43,307 bases of DNA from Phycisphaerales bacterium (GCA_022360095.1 JAKSDK010000741.1:1-43307); one strand, 5' to 3'; counted from the stretch's first letter, positions 1 through 9,333 are shown. Numbers and translations are program-made. The notes: a model not told the origin generated them from the sequence alone.

Positions 1-1077
1 GTGGACGCGGCCACCCCCGCAACTGCTGGAATCTTCCAGGGAACAGAGAACGACACGGACTTCGACCCCGGAACGCTGACGGCAAATACGACCTACTACT
101 GGCGAATCGACGCCGTCGGTCCGGGTGGAACGACCAAGGGAGAAATCTGGGAGTTCACCACCGGCGCCGGACAGGCCACCGATCCGATTCCGGCCAATGG
201 TGCCAGCGGTGTGTCACTGAGTCCGCTGCTGGATTGGACGCCTGATCTGGCCAATGCCACGGACCACGACATTTACTTCGGCACGAGTTCCTCCGCCGTG
301 GAAAACGCCGATGAAACAAGCTCGGAATTTCAGGGTACGTTTGCACTCGCCGACGCCCCGCCGTTCAGCCCCGGTCCGCTGGACGGACTGACCTTCTACT
401 TCTGGCGCGTGGATTCCGTGACGCCGGATGGCAAAACCAAGGGTGACGTGTGGCAGTTCCGCACAGGACCGGGCAAGGCCACGAACCCGATGCCTGCGGA
501 CTTCGCCGCGGACGTCGCGGTCGATACCTTGCTCCAGTGGACGTCGGGTGTCGGCACGGCGCAGCATGACGTGTACTTCGGCGACAACCTGGCCGACGTC
601 ACCAATGCCGAAATCGGATCCGTCCCGCCGGGCGTCACGCAAGCCACGATCGCGGGCACGATCTTCGATCCGGGCGCACTATCAGGTGATACGACCTATT
701 ACTGGCGTATCGATTCCGTGGCGGCCAATGGGACGACACGAACAAAGGGTGACGTCTGGCGCTTCACGACGATCGCGCCGCCGGCCCAGGTGGGCACGCC
801 GAACCCGTTCAACAATGCAACGGACGTCTCGATCGATACCGTGTTGACGTGGGGTGATGCCGCGCGAGCCGACAACTACGACGTCTATTTTGGTACCGAC
901 ATGAACGACGTCATGAACGCAACGATGGCGGACCCGGAGTTTCAAGGCAACCAGACCCCACGAAGCTTCAACCCGGGAACGTTAGCGAACGCGACGACGT
1001 ACTTCTGGCGCATCGATTCGGTCAACGATGCCGGAACCACGACGGGAACGGTCTGGTCATTTACGACGGAGCCGTGA
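1..1077 (+). CDS. Fibronectin-III-like repeat surface protein, 3' end (partial)
   Basis: This is the C-terminal part of a protein that runs in from the left edge, so the real start is not visible; the GTG at base 1 is only the first in-frame codon. The 358 visible residues are one partial and three complete repeats of about 100 residues (roughly 1-54, 55-155, 156-258, 259-358). Each repeat contains a DVYFGT-type strand, an FDPG/FNPG turn, a YYWRIDSV strand and a final KGDVW.FTT strand. This is the pattern of beta-sandwich Fn3-like domains common in large exported planctomycete proteins. No catalytic domain is present in the visible part, and the protein stops right after the last repeat without a sorting tail. 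A role in adhesion or as a spacer on an extracellular protein is inference. The stop overlaps the convergent MFS gene by 17 bp. Confidence 0.8.
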   Translation: MDAATPATAGIFQGTENDTDFDPGTLTANTTYYWRIDAVGPGGTTKGEIWEFTTGAGQATDPIPANGASGVSLSPLLDWTPDLANATDHDIYFGTSSSAVENADETSSEFQGTFALADAPPFSPGPLDGLTFYFWRVDSVTPDGKTKGDVWQFRTGPGKATNPMPADFAADVAVDTLLQWTSGVGTAQHDVYFGDNLADVTNAEIGSVPPGVTQATIAGTIFDPGALSGDTTYYWRIDSVAANGTTRTKGDVWRFTTIAPPAQVGTPNPFNNATDVSIDTVLTWGDAARADNYDVYFGTDMNDVMNATMADPEFQGNQTPRSFNPGTLANATTYFWRIDSVNDAGTTTGTVWSFTTEP

Positions 1078-2344
1078 TCGTTTTGATCTTTCGCATTCGC
1101 CAGGACGCCCACATGAAGCCGAGCGCGGCCAAGGCCAGCGGTGGCCAAAAGCTGTCGGCCAGCGCATAGAGACCGACGCCGACACCCTGCATAAAAATAC
1201 CACGAATCCCGACAAGGGTACCGTGGACAGCCAGGTAATGCGGTGCCCGGGAAGGATCGGGAGCGAAAGCGACGGGGCCGAGCGTCCAGGTCAGATGCAC
1301 GCCGGACATGCCGATGCCGAAGAGCACGGTCACGAATCCAAGCCAATATCCGGATGACGAAAGCAGCAGGCCGATCGGATAAATCGCGAGCCAAAGAAAC
1401 GATCCGGCCGCGAGGCGAATGGGTCCCACCCGATCCGCCAGGTGCCCCATCGGGATCAGCAACACAATCAACGTCACTTGAAACGTCACAATGGTCGCCG
1501 CGGCGTAATCGGCCCGACTCAGATCGAGCTTGTCCTGACCAATTAACGGCAGAAGGGCCGTGCAAATCATCCAGCCGACGCCGTAGGACATAAAGGCGAT
1601 CTCGTAGGCAAGGAAGCGCCGGTCTTCCCGGAGGATTCGGCCCATGTCTCGCAAGGGTGCCCACCACGGTTCTCCAGGATTAACCTCAGGACGCGAACGC
1701 TGCCGAAACGTTTCCTGATTTGTGATTTTCGCGAGCAGAAGCAGGCCGACACCCATCAAAACCGCAGTCATCGGCAGAAAGATCCGGAAGGCTTGCGGGT
1801 CATGGTCGGACCAGGTGCCCATTGTCTGTCCGAAGAGGATGACGCCGCCAAACTGCCCGGCCGCCACGATTCCAAAAGCGCGCCCGCGGACATGCTCCGC
1901 GTAACATGTTCGTAACAAATCGGCATTGATCGGCGACAAGGCCGCGCCCCCGCCGGCGCCTCCGAAACCGGCCAGCGCGAAACATACGATGAGGAGATAG
2001 ACGTTGGTCGCAAATGCCATCGCAACCAGGGGCACGCAGATCAACAAGGCAATCAGCAGAAAGTAACGCCTGATCGAAATCCTGGCATAGAGGTGGTTCC
2101 AGAAGATTGTAAAGAACTGCATAACCGGCACTGCGGCCGTCAAAAGCCAGATTTGCCATTTCAAAGCGTCGAAGTCTTTTCGAGCCAGAAAGGGCAAAAT
2201 ATAGGTCAGTGCCCAACCTGAACCGAGCAGGGCCACGCCGATCGAGTGCAAGATGAGAACTCGGCGGGCTTCCGTGTTTAAAGCTACATCGCCGCGCACG
2301 GGCCTCAATCCTCCAGCAAAAGACTGATAGATTACCGGCCCCAT
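1061..2344 (-). CDS. Major facilitator superfamily transporter
   Basis: This encodes a 427-residue, highly hydrophobic protein with about twelve predicted membrane segments. A GHLADRVG-type loop between half-molecules is typical of MFS carriers. It begins around an ILHSIGVALLGSGWALTYILP segment and ends in a short basic tail. I chose the ATG at 2344 (MGPVIYQ); longer in-frame starts reach back to 2713 but would run antisense through the secreted-protein gene at 2408 and carry Arg/Gln-rich non-membrane sequence. The substrate cannot be read from sequence. It is divergent from the metal-efflux operon with a 63-bp gap, so shared control is possible, but a role in metal resistance is unproven. 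It is convergent with the Fn3 protein and overlaps its end. Confidence 0.8.
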   Translation of the reverse strand: MGPVIYQSFAGGLRPVRGDVALNTEARRVLILHSIGVALLGSGWALTYILPFLARKDFDALKWQIWLLTAAVPVMQFFTIFWNHLYARISIRRYFLLIALLICVPLVAMAFATNVYLLIVCFALAGFGGAGGGAALSPINADLLRTCYAEHVRGRAFGIVAAGQFGGVILFGQTMGTWSDHDPQAFRIFLPMTAVLMGVGLLLLAKITNQETFRQRSRPEVNPGEPWWAPLRDMGRILREDRRFLAYEIAFMSYGVGWMICTALLPLIGQDKLDLSRADYAAATIVTFQVTLIVLLIPMGHLADRVGPIRLAAGSFLWLAIYPIGLLLSSSGYWLGFVTVLFGIGMSGVHLTWTLGPVAFAPDPSRAPHYLAVHGTLVGIRGIFMQGVGVGLYALADSFWPPLALAALGFMWASWRMRKIKTITAPS

Positions 2345-2371
2345 GATCTGACCGATATGGGCAAACACCAA

Positions 2372-2400
2372 TTGACATTGAGGATACGCGATGCTAATGT
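2372..2400 (+). promoter_or_regulatory. Sigma-70-type promoter for metal-efflux operon
   Basis: A perfect TTGACA (2372-2377) is followed after 17 bp by TAATGT (2395-2400), a 3-of-6 match to TATAAT. The predicted start lies around 2407-2408, directly at the ATG of the next gene, so the transcript may be leaderless. It sits in the divergent gap with the MFS gene. A metal-responsive operator was not recognised. Confidence 0.45.
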
Positions 2401-2407
2401 TCTGGAA

Positions 2408-2794
2408 ATGCATCGCATCTTGACCATCTTGTTGCCCGTTTGGGCGCTCGTGTTGACGCCGAGCCTGTGTTTCGGCGGTTTGTTGCATCACAGTTGCGCG
2501 TGCGACGCGGAGCACGGCTGTGAGGACGGCAACAATGAGGAACGCCGTGGCCACGACCCGGATTGTTCGAGCGATCCCTGCTGCGGCGAGGTCGTTCCCA
2601 GCTTCAATCGGTCCGAACAATCCCAAGGGTCCCAAGGCGATCATGAAATCGCGCCGTGCTTCACGGCGACCATCGACCCCGCCCATCCAATGGCAGAGGT
2701 CCTCCTCTTGCACGCTGACTTTGATCGGTCCGACGGGTGTTCAGCGCGCCTTCGTCTCGCGTGCCATATCAGCGACCTCCCCCTCTTAATCTGA
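2408..2794 (+). CDS. Small secreted Cys/His-rich protein, first gene of metal-efflux operon
   Basis: This 128-residue protein begins with a clear signal peptide (MHRILTILLPVWALVLTPSL, likely cleaved just after CFGG). A region full of metal-type ligands follows: HHSCACDAEHGCED, a GHDPDCSSDPCC stretch and scattered histidines further on. The C-terminal half has no recognised domain. I do not recognise the family. Position as the first gene before the outer-membrane, adaptor and pump genes suggests a periplasmic metal-binding or sensing role, which is inference. Start: the ATG at 2408 gives the signal peptide; an upstream in-frame ATG at 2357 would place charged residues in front of it. No good Shine-Dalgarno sequence precedes it, which fits a leaderless mRNA. 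Confidence 0.6.
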   Translation: MHRILTILLPVWALVLTPSLCFGGLLHHSCACDAEHGCEDGNNEERRGHDPDCSSDPCCGEVVPSFNRSEQSQGSQGDHEIAPCFTATIDPAHPMAEVLLLHADFDRSDGCSARLRLACHISDLPLLI

Positions 2795-2901
2795 TTTCCG
2801 ATCCAGTTTTGATTGTTTCTTCACCGCGCCGAGTGTGTTTGCGCCCACGGCCTGAGTCTTTCGTTGAGGAAATGGAAATCTTGATGGTTCGGGAATCAAC
2901 C

Positions 2902-4434
2902 ATGCAAAAAAGAATCAAATGGATTCACCTCGCTTTTGTCAGCATCGCTTGGGTGAGCGGCTGCGCGAAAGTCGATCCTTCCGCGGATTACCGGCGGGTT
3001 GCGGAGCGCGTCAAGGACGCGACCGGACGAGACGAAGTCTATCATCCGGACGAGGATGATCTGATCGCAGCCAAAGTCGCGGACCTGTTGCGAGACGGTC
3101 TAACGGTCGATGAAGCCGTTCAGATTTCTCTGCTCAACAATCCCAGACTTCAGGCGGCATTCTGGAATATCGGGATGGCGCGTGCGGACGTCGTCCAATC
3201 GGGCCTACTTTCCAATCCCACGCTCGGGTTGTCATTCCGACTCCCTTCGGGTGGAGGCCTTGCCAACTTCGAGGCGGGCATCGTGCAGAACATCGCGGAT
3301 CTCTGGCAGATTCCCGTTCGAAAACGGGCGGCTGAGCAAACACTCAATGCGGTCATCCTCAAGCTGGCCCGACAAGTCGGCGTGAACGCAATGAACGCCA
3401 AGTCGGCCTACTTTGAAGCCCAGGCCGCTGATCGCCAGCGCGAAATCGCCCTGGAAAACCTCGAGCTCTCCAAGCAGCTTCTGGGACTCACGACGACGCG
3501 CAGGCAGGCCGGCGCCGGAAATGAAATCGAGGTCAACCTGTCGCGCGCGGAGCTTCTGGAAACGGAACTTGCCGTCCGGACGGCGGAGCAAAATGCCTAT
3601 ACGGCTCGGCGAAACCTGACGATTCTGCTTGGACTCTCCATCCCGCTCACCGACCTCGTGCTGACGGAATCCTTGCCCAATCCGATCGCGTTCTCGCTTC
3701 AAGAAGACCGCGTCTTCTCACTGGCGCAGCAATACCGGCCGGACTTGCTGGCCGCGGAAGCCTCGGTCGAATCCGCCCTCGCTGCATACAAGCAGGAGGT
3801 CTTGAGAATCTTTCCCACGCTGAACGTGGGACTCGCGTTGGAGCGAATGGAACGTGGACCGTCAAACGGACGGGATCGTTTGGCGGAGTCTGTTCGAAAT
3901 ACGGCTCAAGCCGGCGCCATCTCCGGCCCCGATGTTCGTTTTGACGAAGATAAGAACACGGATCTGATCCTCGGTCCGAGTATCGGCCTCCAATTACCCA
4001 TCTTCGATCAAAATCAGGCCCAGATTGCGCGAGCCGCGTACGCGCACAAGCAGGCGGCCAAGTCGTTGGAGGCGATGAAACAACAAATCACGCAGGACGC
4101 GCGCCTGGCGATCGAGAATGCCCGAATCGCATTGGACATGGCCGGCTTCTTTCATTCGGAACTCCTGCCGTTGAGACAGCAGAACCTCGACCTCACTCGG
4201 GAGGCGTTCAGGGCCGGCAGAACACCGCTCGCCATTGTGTTGGACGCCCAGCGTGCCTTGATCGCGGCGCGCGGGCGTTACATCGAACAAACCAAGGAAG
4301 CCGCCGTCGCACTGGTGGAACTTGAGAAAGTCGTGGCACTTCCCCTCACTCAAATTCTGTCCGCGAATACGGATCAAGCGTTTGAGAATACCGATCCGGT
4401 GGATGAACAGCCTCACGCAGGAGCTGAATCATGA
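2902..4434 (+). CDS. TolC/CusC-type outer-membrane efflux lipoprotein
   Basis: This is the outer-membrane channel component of a tripartite heavy-metal exporter. The 510-residue protein starts with a lipoprotein signal ending in a VSGC lipobox (Cys about residue 21). Two long alpha-helical OEP repeats follow, recognisable by the QISLLNNPRLQAAFW helix near residue 80 and repeated alanine/glutamine-rich coiled-coil helices; the second copy ends around TREAFRAGRTPLAIVLDAQR. Length is typical for CusC/CzcC proteins. The start at 2902 is the one directly preceding the signal; an ATG at 2884 with a GAGGA about 13 bp upstream is an alternative and would add six residues. It overlaps the adaptor gene by four bases (ATGA), so the two are translationally coupled. 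Confidence 0.88.
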   Translation: MQKRIKWIHLAFVSIAWVSGCAKVDPSADYRRVAERVKDATGRDEVYHPDEDDLIAAKVADLLRDGLTVDEAVQISLLNNPRLQAAFWNIGMARADVVQSGLLSNPTLGLSFRLPSGGGLANFEAGIVQNIADLWQIPVRKRAAEQTLNAVILKLARQVGVNAMNAKSAYFEAQAADRQREIALENLELSKQLLGLTTTRRQAGAGNEIEVNLSRAELLETELAVRTAEQNAYTARRNLTILLGLSIPLTDLVLTESLPNPIAFSLQEDRVFSLAQQYRPDLLAAEASVESALAAYKQEVLRIFPTLNVGLALERMERGPSNGRDRLAESVRNTAQAGAISGPDVRFDEDKNTDLILGPSIGLQLPIFDQNQAQIARAAYAHKQAAKSLEAMKQQITQDARLAIENARIALDMAGFFHSELLPLRQQNLDLTREAFRAGRTPLAIVLDAQRALIAARGRYIEQTKEAAVALVELEKVVALPLTQILSANTDQAFENTDPVDEQPHAGAES

Positions 4435-6218
4435 ACAAGAAAATGATCTTTCTCGTTTTGGGCATCATCGTGGCATCCGCAGGCACCTACGTCGTCGTAA
4501 CCATGCTGCCACAGGCGGACCCCGAAACCACCTTGTGCGCTGATCATCAGATCAAAATGATCGACTGTCCCTTCTGTCATGAGAAGCTCGTCGAGGAAAT
4601 GGGCTGGTGCAACGGCCACGACGTCGAAGAGGCATATTGCACGCTTTGCAACCCGAGGTTCATTCCCGCGTTCAAGAAAGCGGGGGATTGGTGCGAGGAG
4701 CACCAGATTCCCCAATCACAATGCAAGGAGTGCAACCACTCAATTGGGGATCTCGGTCCCGATAAGGCCGTTGCAGATTTGCTGAGACCCGAAGGCATTC
4801 AGTTGGTTTCGAGTGATTCCACGCTGTGCGCCGATCATCAGATCGAAATGACCAACTGCCCTATCTGTAATAAGAAACTCGTCGAGGAAATGGGATGGTG
4901 CAACGGCCACGACGTTGAAGAGGCCTACTGCACGCTTTGCAATCCGAGGTTCATCCCCGCCTTTAAGAAAGCGGGGGATTGGTGCGAAGAGCATCAGATA
5001 CCCAAGTCACAATGCAAAATCTGCAATCAATCCCCGTCGGCCGATTCTCCGGAAGCCGAGGGAATCCAGTTGGTTTCGGGGACGTCCCCGCCCCGCTACC
5101 AACGAAAGCCTTCCGTGACCTGCAAAACGAATGAGCTGCGCGTGAGGTTCCTGTCCGATGAAATCGCGGAGAAGGCCGGATTAGAGTACACCGTCGCCAT
5201 CGAGCGACCCGTGACGGCCACGCTGACCTGTAATGCGGAAATCGAGTTTGACGGTCAGCACTACGCGCGCATCGCGTCGCGCGTGGGTGGCGTTGTCAGT
5301 GAGGTCAGGAAAGATCTGGGAGACCACGTCTCGGCCGGTGAAGTGCTGGCCGTCGTCGATTCGATCGAGTTGGCGAATGCGCAGGGACAGTTTCTCAGGA
5401 CCCGCGCCTTGTTTGACCTGGCCGAGAAAAACCATAACCGAATTCACAGCCTGGTCGTCAAGGGAATCGCGACCGAGCAGGATGATTTGGAAGCAGAAGC
5501 ACGGCTGGAAGAAAGACGCATCATTCTCTCCCAGGCTCGGGAACAGCTCATGAACCTTGGGCTGAACACTTCGCAAATCGACGAAATCGCCACCTCGGGA
5601 GAAACGACGTCACGCCTTCCCGTCACTGCGCCCTTCGACAGCATCGTTGTCGAACGCGCCGCCGTCCGCGGAGAAGTTGTCGATCGAACGCGACCGCTGT
5701 TTGCCGTCGCCGACACCACCAAAATGTGGGCCATGCTCGACGTCTATGAAACGGACTTGTTCAAGGTTCGTATTGGACAGCCGGTGATCTTCGCGGTCGA
5801 CGGACTGCCCGGTGAGCAATTCGGGGGCAAAATCACGTGGATCAGCGCACATGTGGATCGCCGAACGCGAACACTCAAAGCGCGGGCAGAGATCGACAAT
5901 ACCGACGGCCTGTTGCGAGCCAATATGTTCGGTCAGGCGATTGTGGCCATTCACGATGCGTCGCCGCGGGTCGTTGTGCCAAAATCGGCCGTGCAATGGG
6001 AAGGCTGTTGCAATGTCGTGTTCAAGAAGATCAATGACCTCGTGTTTGCGCCGGAGAAAGTTCGGCTGGGCATCGCAACAGACGGATACTACGAAGTGCT
6101 CGATGGCGTCGCGCCGAACGAAATTCTAGTCACGCAGGGAAGTTATCTGCTCAAGACGGAAATCCTCAAAGGCAGCATCGGTGCGGGCTGCTGCGAAGTC
6201 GATTACCTAGACAAATAA
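4431..6218 (+). CDS. czcB: RND periplasmic adaptor with duplicated Cys-rich metal-binding N-terminus
   Basis: This membrane-fusion subunit links the RND pump to the outer-membrane channel. Residues 1-28 form an N-terminal membrane anchor. Residues about 34-130 and 131-220 are two copies of a Cys/His-rich module (LCADHQI..CP.C, GWCNGHDVEEAYCTLC, WCEEHQIP.SQCK.C) that probably binds metal ions and hands them on. From about residue 240 the standard HlyD/CusB fold follows: beta-barrel, lipoyl half-motifs around ASRVGGVVSEVRKDLGDHVS, a helical hairpin, and a second lipoyl half at VTAPFDSIVVERAAV. The C-terminus carries further CC pairs (EGCCNVV, GAGCCEV). At 595 residues it is much longer than ordinary adaptors (about 380-450), owing to the duplicated module. 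GGAG lies ten bases before the start. The gene symbol is by family only. Confidence 0.87.
   Translation: MNKKMIFLVLGIIVASAGTYVVVTMLPQADPETTLCADHQIKMIDCPFCHEKLVEEMGWCNGHDVEEAYCTLCNPRFIPAFKKAGDWCEEHQIPQSQCKECNHSIGDLGPDKAVADLLRPEGIQLVSSDSTLCADHQIEMTNCPICNKKLVEEMGWCNGHDVEEAYCTLCNPRFIPAFKKAGDWCEEHQIPKSQCKICNQSPSADSPEAEGIQLVSGTSPPRYQRKPSVTCKTNELRVRFLSDEIAEKAGLEYTVAIERPVTATLTCNAEIEFDGQHYARIASRVGGVVSEVRKDLGDHVSAGEVLAVVDSIELANAQGQFLRTRALFDLAEKNHNRIHSLVVKGIATEQDDLEAEARLEERRIILSQAREQLMNLGLNTSQIDEIATSGETTSRLPVTAPFDSIVVERAAVRGEVVDRTRPLFAVADTTKMWAMLDVYETDLFKVRIGQPVIFAVDGLPGEQFGGKITWISAHVDRRTRTLKARAEIDNTDGLLRANMFGQAIVAIHDASPRVVVPKSAVQWEGCCNVVFKKINDLVFAPEKVRLGIATDGYYEVLDGVAPNEILVTQGSYLLKTEILKGSIGAGCCEVDYLDK
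4530..5087 (+). repeat. Tandem in-gene duplication of Cys-rich module
   Basis: Two direct copies of a 270-291 bp segment (about 4530-4820 and 4821-5087) lie within the adaptor gene. Long stretches are nearly identical at DNA level, for example the parts encoding EEMGWCNGHDVEEAYCTLCN. The second copy is about 20 bp shorter at its end. The close DNA match suggests a recent duplication or ongoing gene conversion. Confidence 0.85.
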
Positions 6219-6243
6219 ATGAGGCGAACCGGAGTCCGCGCTG

Positions 6244-9200
6244 ATGTTTGATGCCATTATTACATGGTCGCTTCGCAATCGACTGATCGTCATCGTTCTT
6301 TCCCTCGCGATCGTCGGCGGCGGGGTTTATTCCCTGTCTGAACTGCCGATCGACGCATTCCCCGACACATCGCCCGTGCAAGTGCAGATCAATACGGTCT
6401 CACCCGCCCTGTCCCCACTGGAAATCGAGCAGCAAATCACGCTTCCGGTGGAGCAGGCCATCGCCGGACTTCCAGCGCTGGAGGAAGTCCGGTCCATCTC
6501 CAAGTTCGGCCTCTCACAGGTGATTGCGACGTTCGAAGATGGAACCGATATCTATTTCGCCCGACAACTGATCAACGAGCGTCTTCAATCCGTGGAGTTG
6601 GCGGAGGGTTTGGGACGACCGGAGATGGGCCCGGTCGCCACCGGTTTGGGCGAGGTCTTTCATTACGTCATTACCGGCAAAAACAAGACGCTTACGGAAC
6701 TGACCACGATCCAGGACTGGATCATCCGGCCGCAGCTCCTCACGGTGCCGGGCGTCGCGGAGATCAATACGTGGGGCGGCAAACGAAAGCAGTATCACGT
6801 GCTGGTCGATCCGACGCGACTTGTCAAACTCGACCTGACACTCGACGACGTCGTCGACGCACTTCGCCGAAACAACAAGAGCGTCGGCGGCGGCAACATC
6901 GTTCAATCCGGTGAGCTGCACCTCGTCCACGGCCTCAGTCTGACGACCACCGTGGACCAGATCGCCAACATCGTCATCACCGCCCACGACGGGATTCCCA
7001 TCCGCATTCGCGATATCGGTCAGGCACAGACAGGCCATGAGATTCGTCGCGGCGCCGTGACGGCCAACGGAGACGGTGAAACGGTCCTGGGCCTCGGATT
7101 CATGTTATGGGGGGAGAACAGCCACGAGGTCACACGAGACCTTGCAAAACGAATGGAGGAAGTGCGAACATCGCTGCCGGAGGGCGTCGACATCAAACTC
7201 CTTTACGAGCGCACGGAACTTGTCAACCAAGTGATTGCCACGGTCAAGAAGAACCTTATGGAAGGCGCCCTGCTGGTCATCGCCGTCCTGTTTATCTTCC
7301 TGGGAAATCTGCGGGCAGGCCTGATCGTGGCGCTCGCCATCCCGCTTTCGATGCTCTTTTCGTTCAGCGCGATGCTGCAATTCGGAATCGCCGGAAGCCT
7401 GTTGAGCCTCGGCGCCATCGACTTCGGGCTCGTCGTGGACAGTGCGGTCATCAGCGTTGAGAACAGCGTACGACGACTCGGAAAAGAAGCGGACTCTCGA
7501 TCCATTGTAGAAATCGTGCGAGACGCGACCATCGAAGTTCGCCGCCCCACGATGTTCGGTGAATTGATCATCATGGTCGTTTATCTCCCCATCCTGCTCC
7601 TTGAAGGCGTCGAAGGCAAGCTGTTTCGCCCAATGGCGTTGACGGTGGTGTTCGCGCTGATGGGATCCACGATCCTCTCCGTGACACTTATCCCCGTGCT
7701 CTCAAGCCTTCTTCTGACACGAAAGATCAAAGAGCGCGAGAACATCCTCGTACGGCTCGCCCAATGGATGTATCGGCCGCTCATTCGAATCTCCATGCGG
7801 TTTCGCGTGGCGGTCGCCTGCGCCGGCGGTCTCATTCTTCTTTTTGGCGCCTACCTCGCAACACAACTTGGCGCGACCTTCATTCCTCGACTCTATGAAC
7901 AGGCAATCGCCATCAATACCGTCAGACTCGCCGGCGTATCGCTTGACGAATCCGTCCGTTACGGCACCCAACTTGAAAAAGTCATCCAGGAGAAGTTCCC
8001 GAACGAAGTCCGGGACATCTGGAGCCGAACCGGTACGGCACAGGTCGCCACGGATCCGATGGGATTCGAGCTCACCGACATCTTCATCACCTTGAATCCT
8101 CGCGAGGAATGGACCAGCGCCGAGACGCAAGAAGAACTCACGGAAAAAATCAAACGCGAGCTGGACCTTCTGCCCGGAATGCGGACCATCTTCACCCAGC
8201 CCATCGAGATGCGCATGAACGAAATGACGGCGGGCATTCGCGGCGATCTCGGGATCAAGATTTTCGGTGATGATCTCGAAACGTTAAAGAACAAAGCGAA
8301 AGAGATTCAGGACCTACTCGAAACGATGCCCCAGAGCGCCGACGTTTCGGCGGAGCAGGTCACCGGCCAGCCGGTCCTGGAAATCGATGTGAATCAGGAC
8401 GCCATCGCCCGATACGGCGTGCCTGCGCAACATGTCCTGGAAATCGTCGAAGCCATCGGACAGGTCAGAGTGAGCCAGGTTCGAGAGGGTCAGCGCCGCT
8501 TCGATCTCGTCGTGCGGCTTTCGGAACGCTTCCGTGACTCACCGGAAGAAATCGGCCGAATCCTCGTGCCGACCGCCGCAGGCGAGCGGATACCGCTTTC
8601 ACGCCTTGCCGATATTCACCAGGTCGAGGGGCCGTCGACGATTACGAGGGAATGGCAAAAGCGCCGCGTCGTGGTCCAGGCCAATGTGAAAGGCCGTGAT
8701 CTGGCGGGCTTCGTCGAGAAGGTCAGGCGTCGCATCGCGGACGAGATCCAACTTCCGCCGGGCTACTATGTTCGCTTCGGCGGACAATTCGAACACTTAA
8801 GCCGGGCGAGCCTTCGCCTGATGATCATCGTGCCAGTCGCGCTTCTCACGATCTTCATGTTGCTCTACTTCAGCACCGACTCGATTCAAGACGCGCTCCT
8901 GATCGCGACAGGCGCGCCGTTCGCCGCATTCGGCGGCATCGTCGCGCTCTATCTGCGCGACATGCCGTTTACGATTTCCGCCGGCGTCGGCTTCGTCGCT
9001 GTTTCAGGCGTCTCCGTCCTGAACGGGCTTGTCCTGATCTCCACGATACGTCGAAAAATGGCGGATGGCGTTCCCATCGATCGGGCGATTGAAGAGACCC
9101 GGCTGATCCGGCTTCGCCCCATCCTGATGACCGGACTCGTTGCCGCGCTCGGGTTTGTTCCCATGGCGCTCAACACCAGCATCGGTGCCGAGGTGCAGCG

Positions 9201-9333
9201 GCCCTTGGCCACGGTCGTCATCGGCGGCGTCATTTCCGACAACATCCTGACGCTTCTGATGCTCCCTGCATTGTTCATGATCTTCGGCCGGCATCGGCGG
9301 AACGATGCAACGGAACCGTTTTCATCCTCATAG
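6244..9333 (+). CDS. czcA: CzcA/CusA-family heavy-metal RND efflux pump
   Basis: This is the inner-membrane proton-driven pump of the tripartite metal exporter, 1029 residues, the usual length for the heavy-metal RND family. Features seen: first membrane helix at residues 12-28, LPIDAFPDTSPVQVQI just after it, two large periplasmic loops, and the TM4 motif AIDFGLVVDSAVISVEN at about 391-407 with proton-relay Asp393 and Asp399. A MRMNEMTAGIRGDLGIKIFG stretch and the second helix bundle from about residue 850 follow. The DFG...D form of the TM4 motif is closer to Zn/Co/Cd/Ni pumps (CzcA group) than to CusA, but Ser400 replaces the usual Gly, so the substrate stays open. CGGAG lies nine bases upstream of the ATG. 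It is the last gene of the operon. Confidence 0.92.
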   Translation: MFDAIITWSLRNRLIVIVLSLAIVGGGVYSLSELPIDAFPDTSPVQVQINTVSPALSPLEIEQQITLPVEQAIAGLPALEEVRSISKFGLSQVIATFEDGTDIYFARQLINERLQSVELAEGLGRPEMGPVATGLGEVFHYVITGKNKTLTELTTIQDWIIRPQLLTVPGVAEINTWGGKRKQYHVLVDPTRLVKLDLTLDDVVDALRRNNKSVGGGNIVQSGELHLVHGLSLTTTVDQIANIVITAHDGIPIRIRDIGQAQTGHEIRRGAVTANGDGETVLGLGFMLWGENSHEVTRDLAKRMEEVRTSLPEGVDIKLLYERTELVNQVIATVKKNLMEGALLVIAVLFIFLGNLRAGLIVALAIPLSMLFSFSAMLQFGIAGSLLSLGAIDFGLVVDSAVISVENSVRRLGKEADSRSIVEIVRDATIEVRRPTMFGELIIMVVYLPILLLEGVEGKLFRPMALTVVFALMGSTILSVTLIPVLSSLLLTRKIKERENILVRLAQWMYRPLIRISMRFRVAVACAGGLILLFGAYLATQLGATFIPRLYEQAIAINTVRLAGVSLDESVRYGTQLEKVIQEKFPNEVRDIWSRTGTAQVATDPMGFELTDIFITLNPREEWTSAETQEELTEKIKRELDLLPGMRTIFTQPIEMRMNEMTAGIRGDLGIKIFGDDLETLKNKAKEIQDLLETMPQSADVSAEQVTGQPVLEIDVNQDAIARYGVPAQHVLEIVEAIGQVRVSQVREGQRRFDLVVRLSERFRDSPEEIGRILVPTAAGERIPLSRLADIHQVEGPSTITREWQKRRVVVQANVKGRDLAGFVEKVRRRIADEIQLPPGYYVRFGGQFEHLSRASLRLMIIVPVALLTIFMLLYFSTDSIQDALLIATGAPFAAFGGIVALYLRDMPFTISAGVGFVAVSGVSVLNGLVLISTIRRKMADGVPIDRAIEETRLIRLRPILMTGLVAALGFVPMALNTSIGAEVQRPLATVVIGGVISDNILTLLMLPALFMIFGRHRRNDATEPFSSS

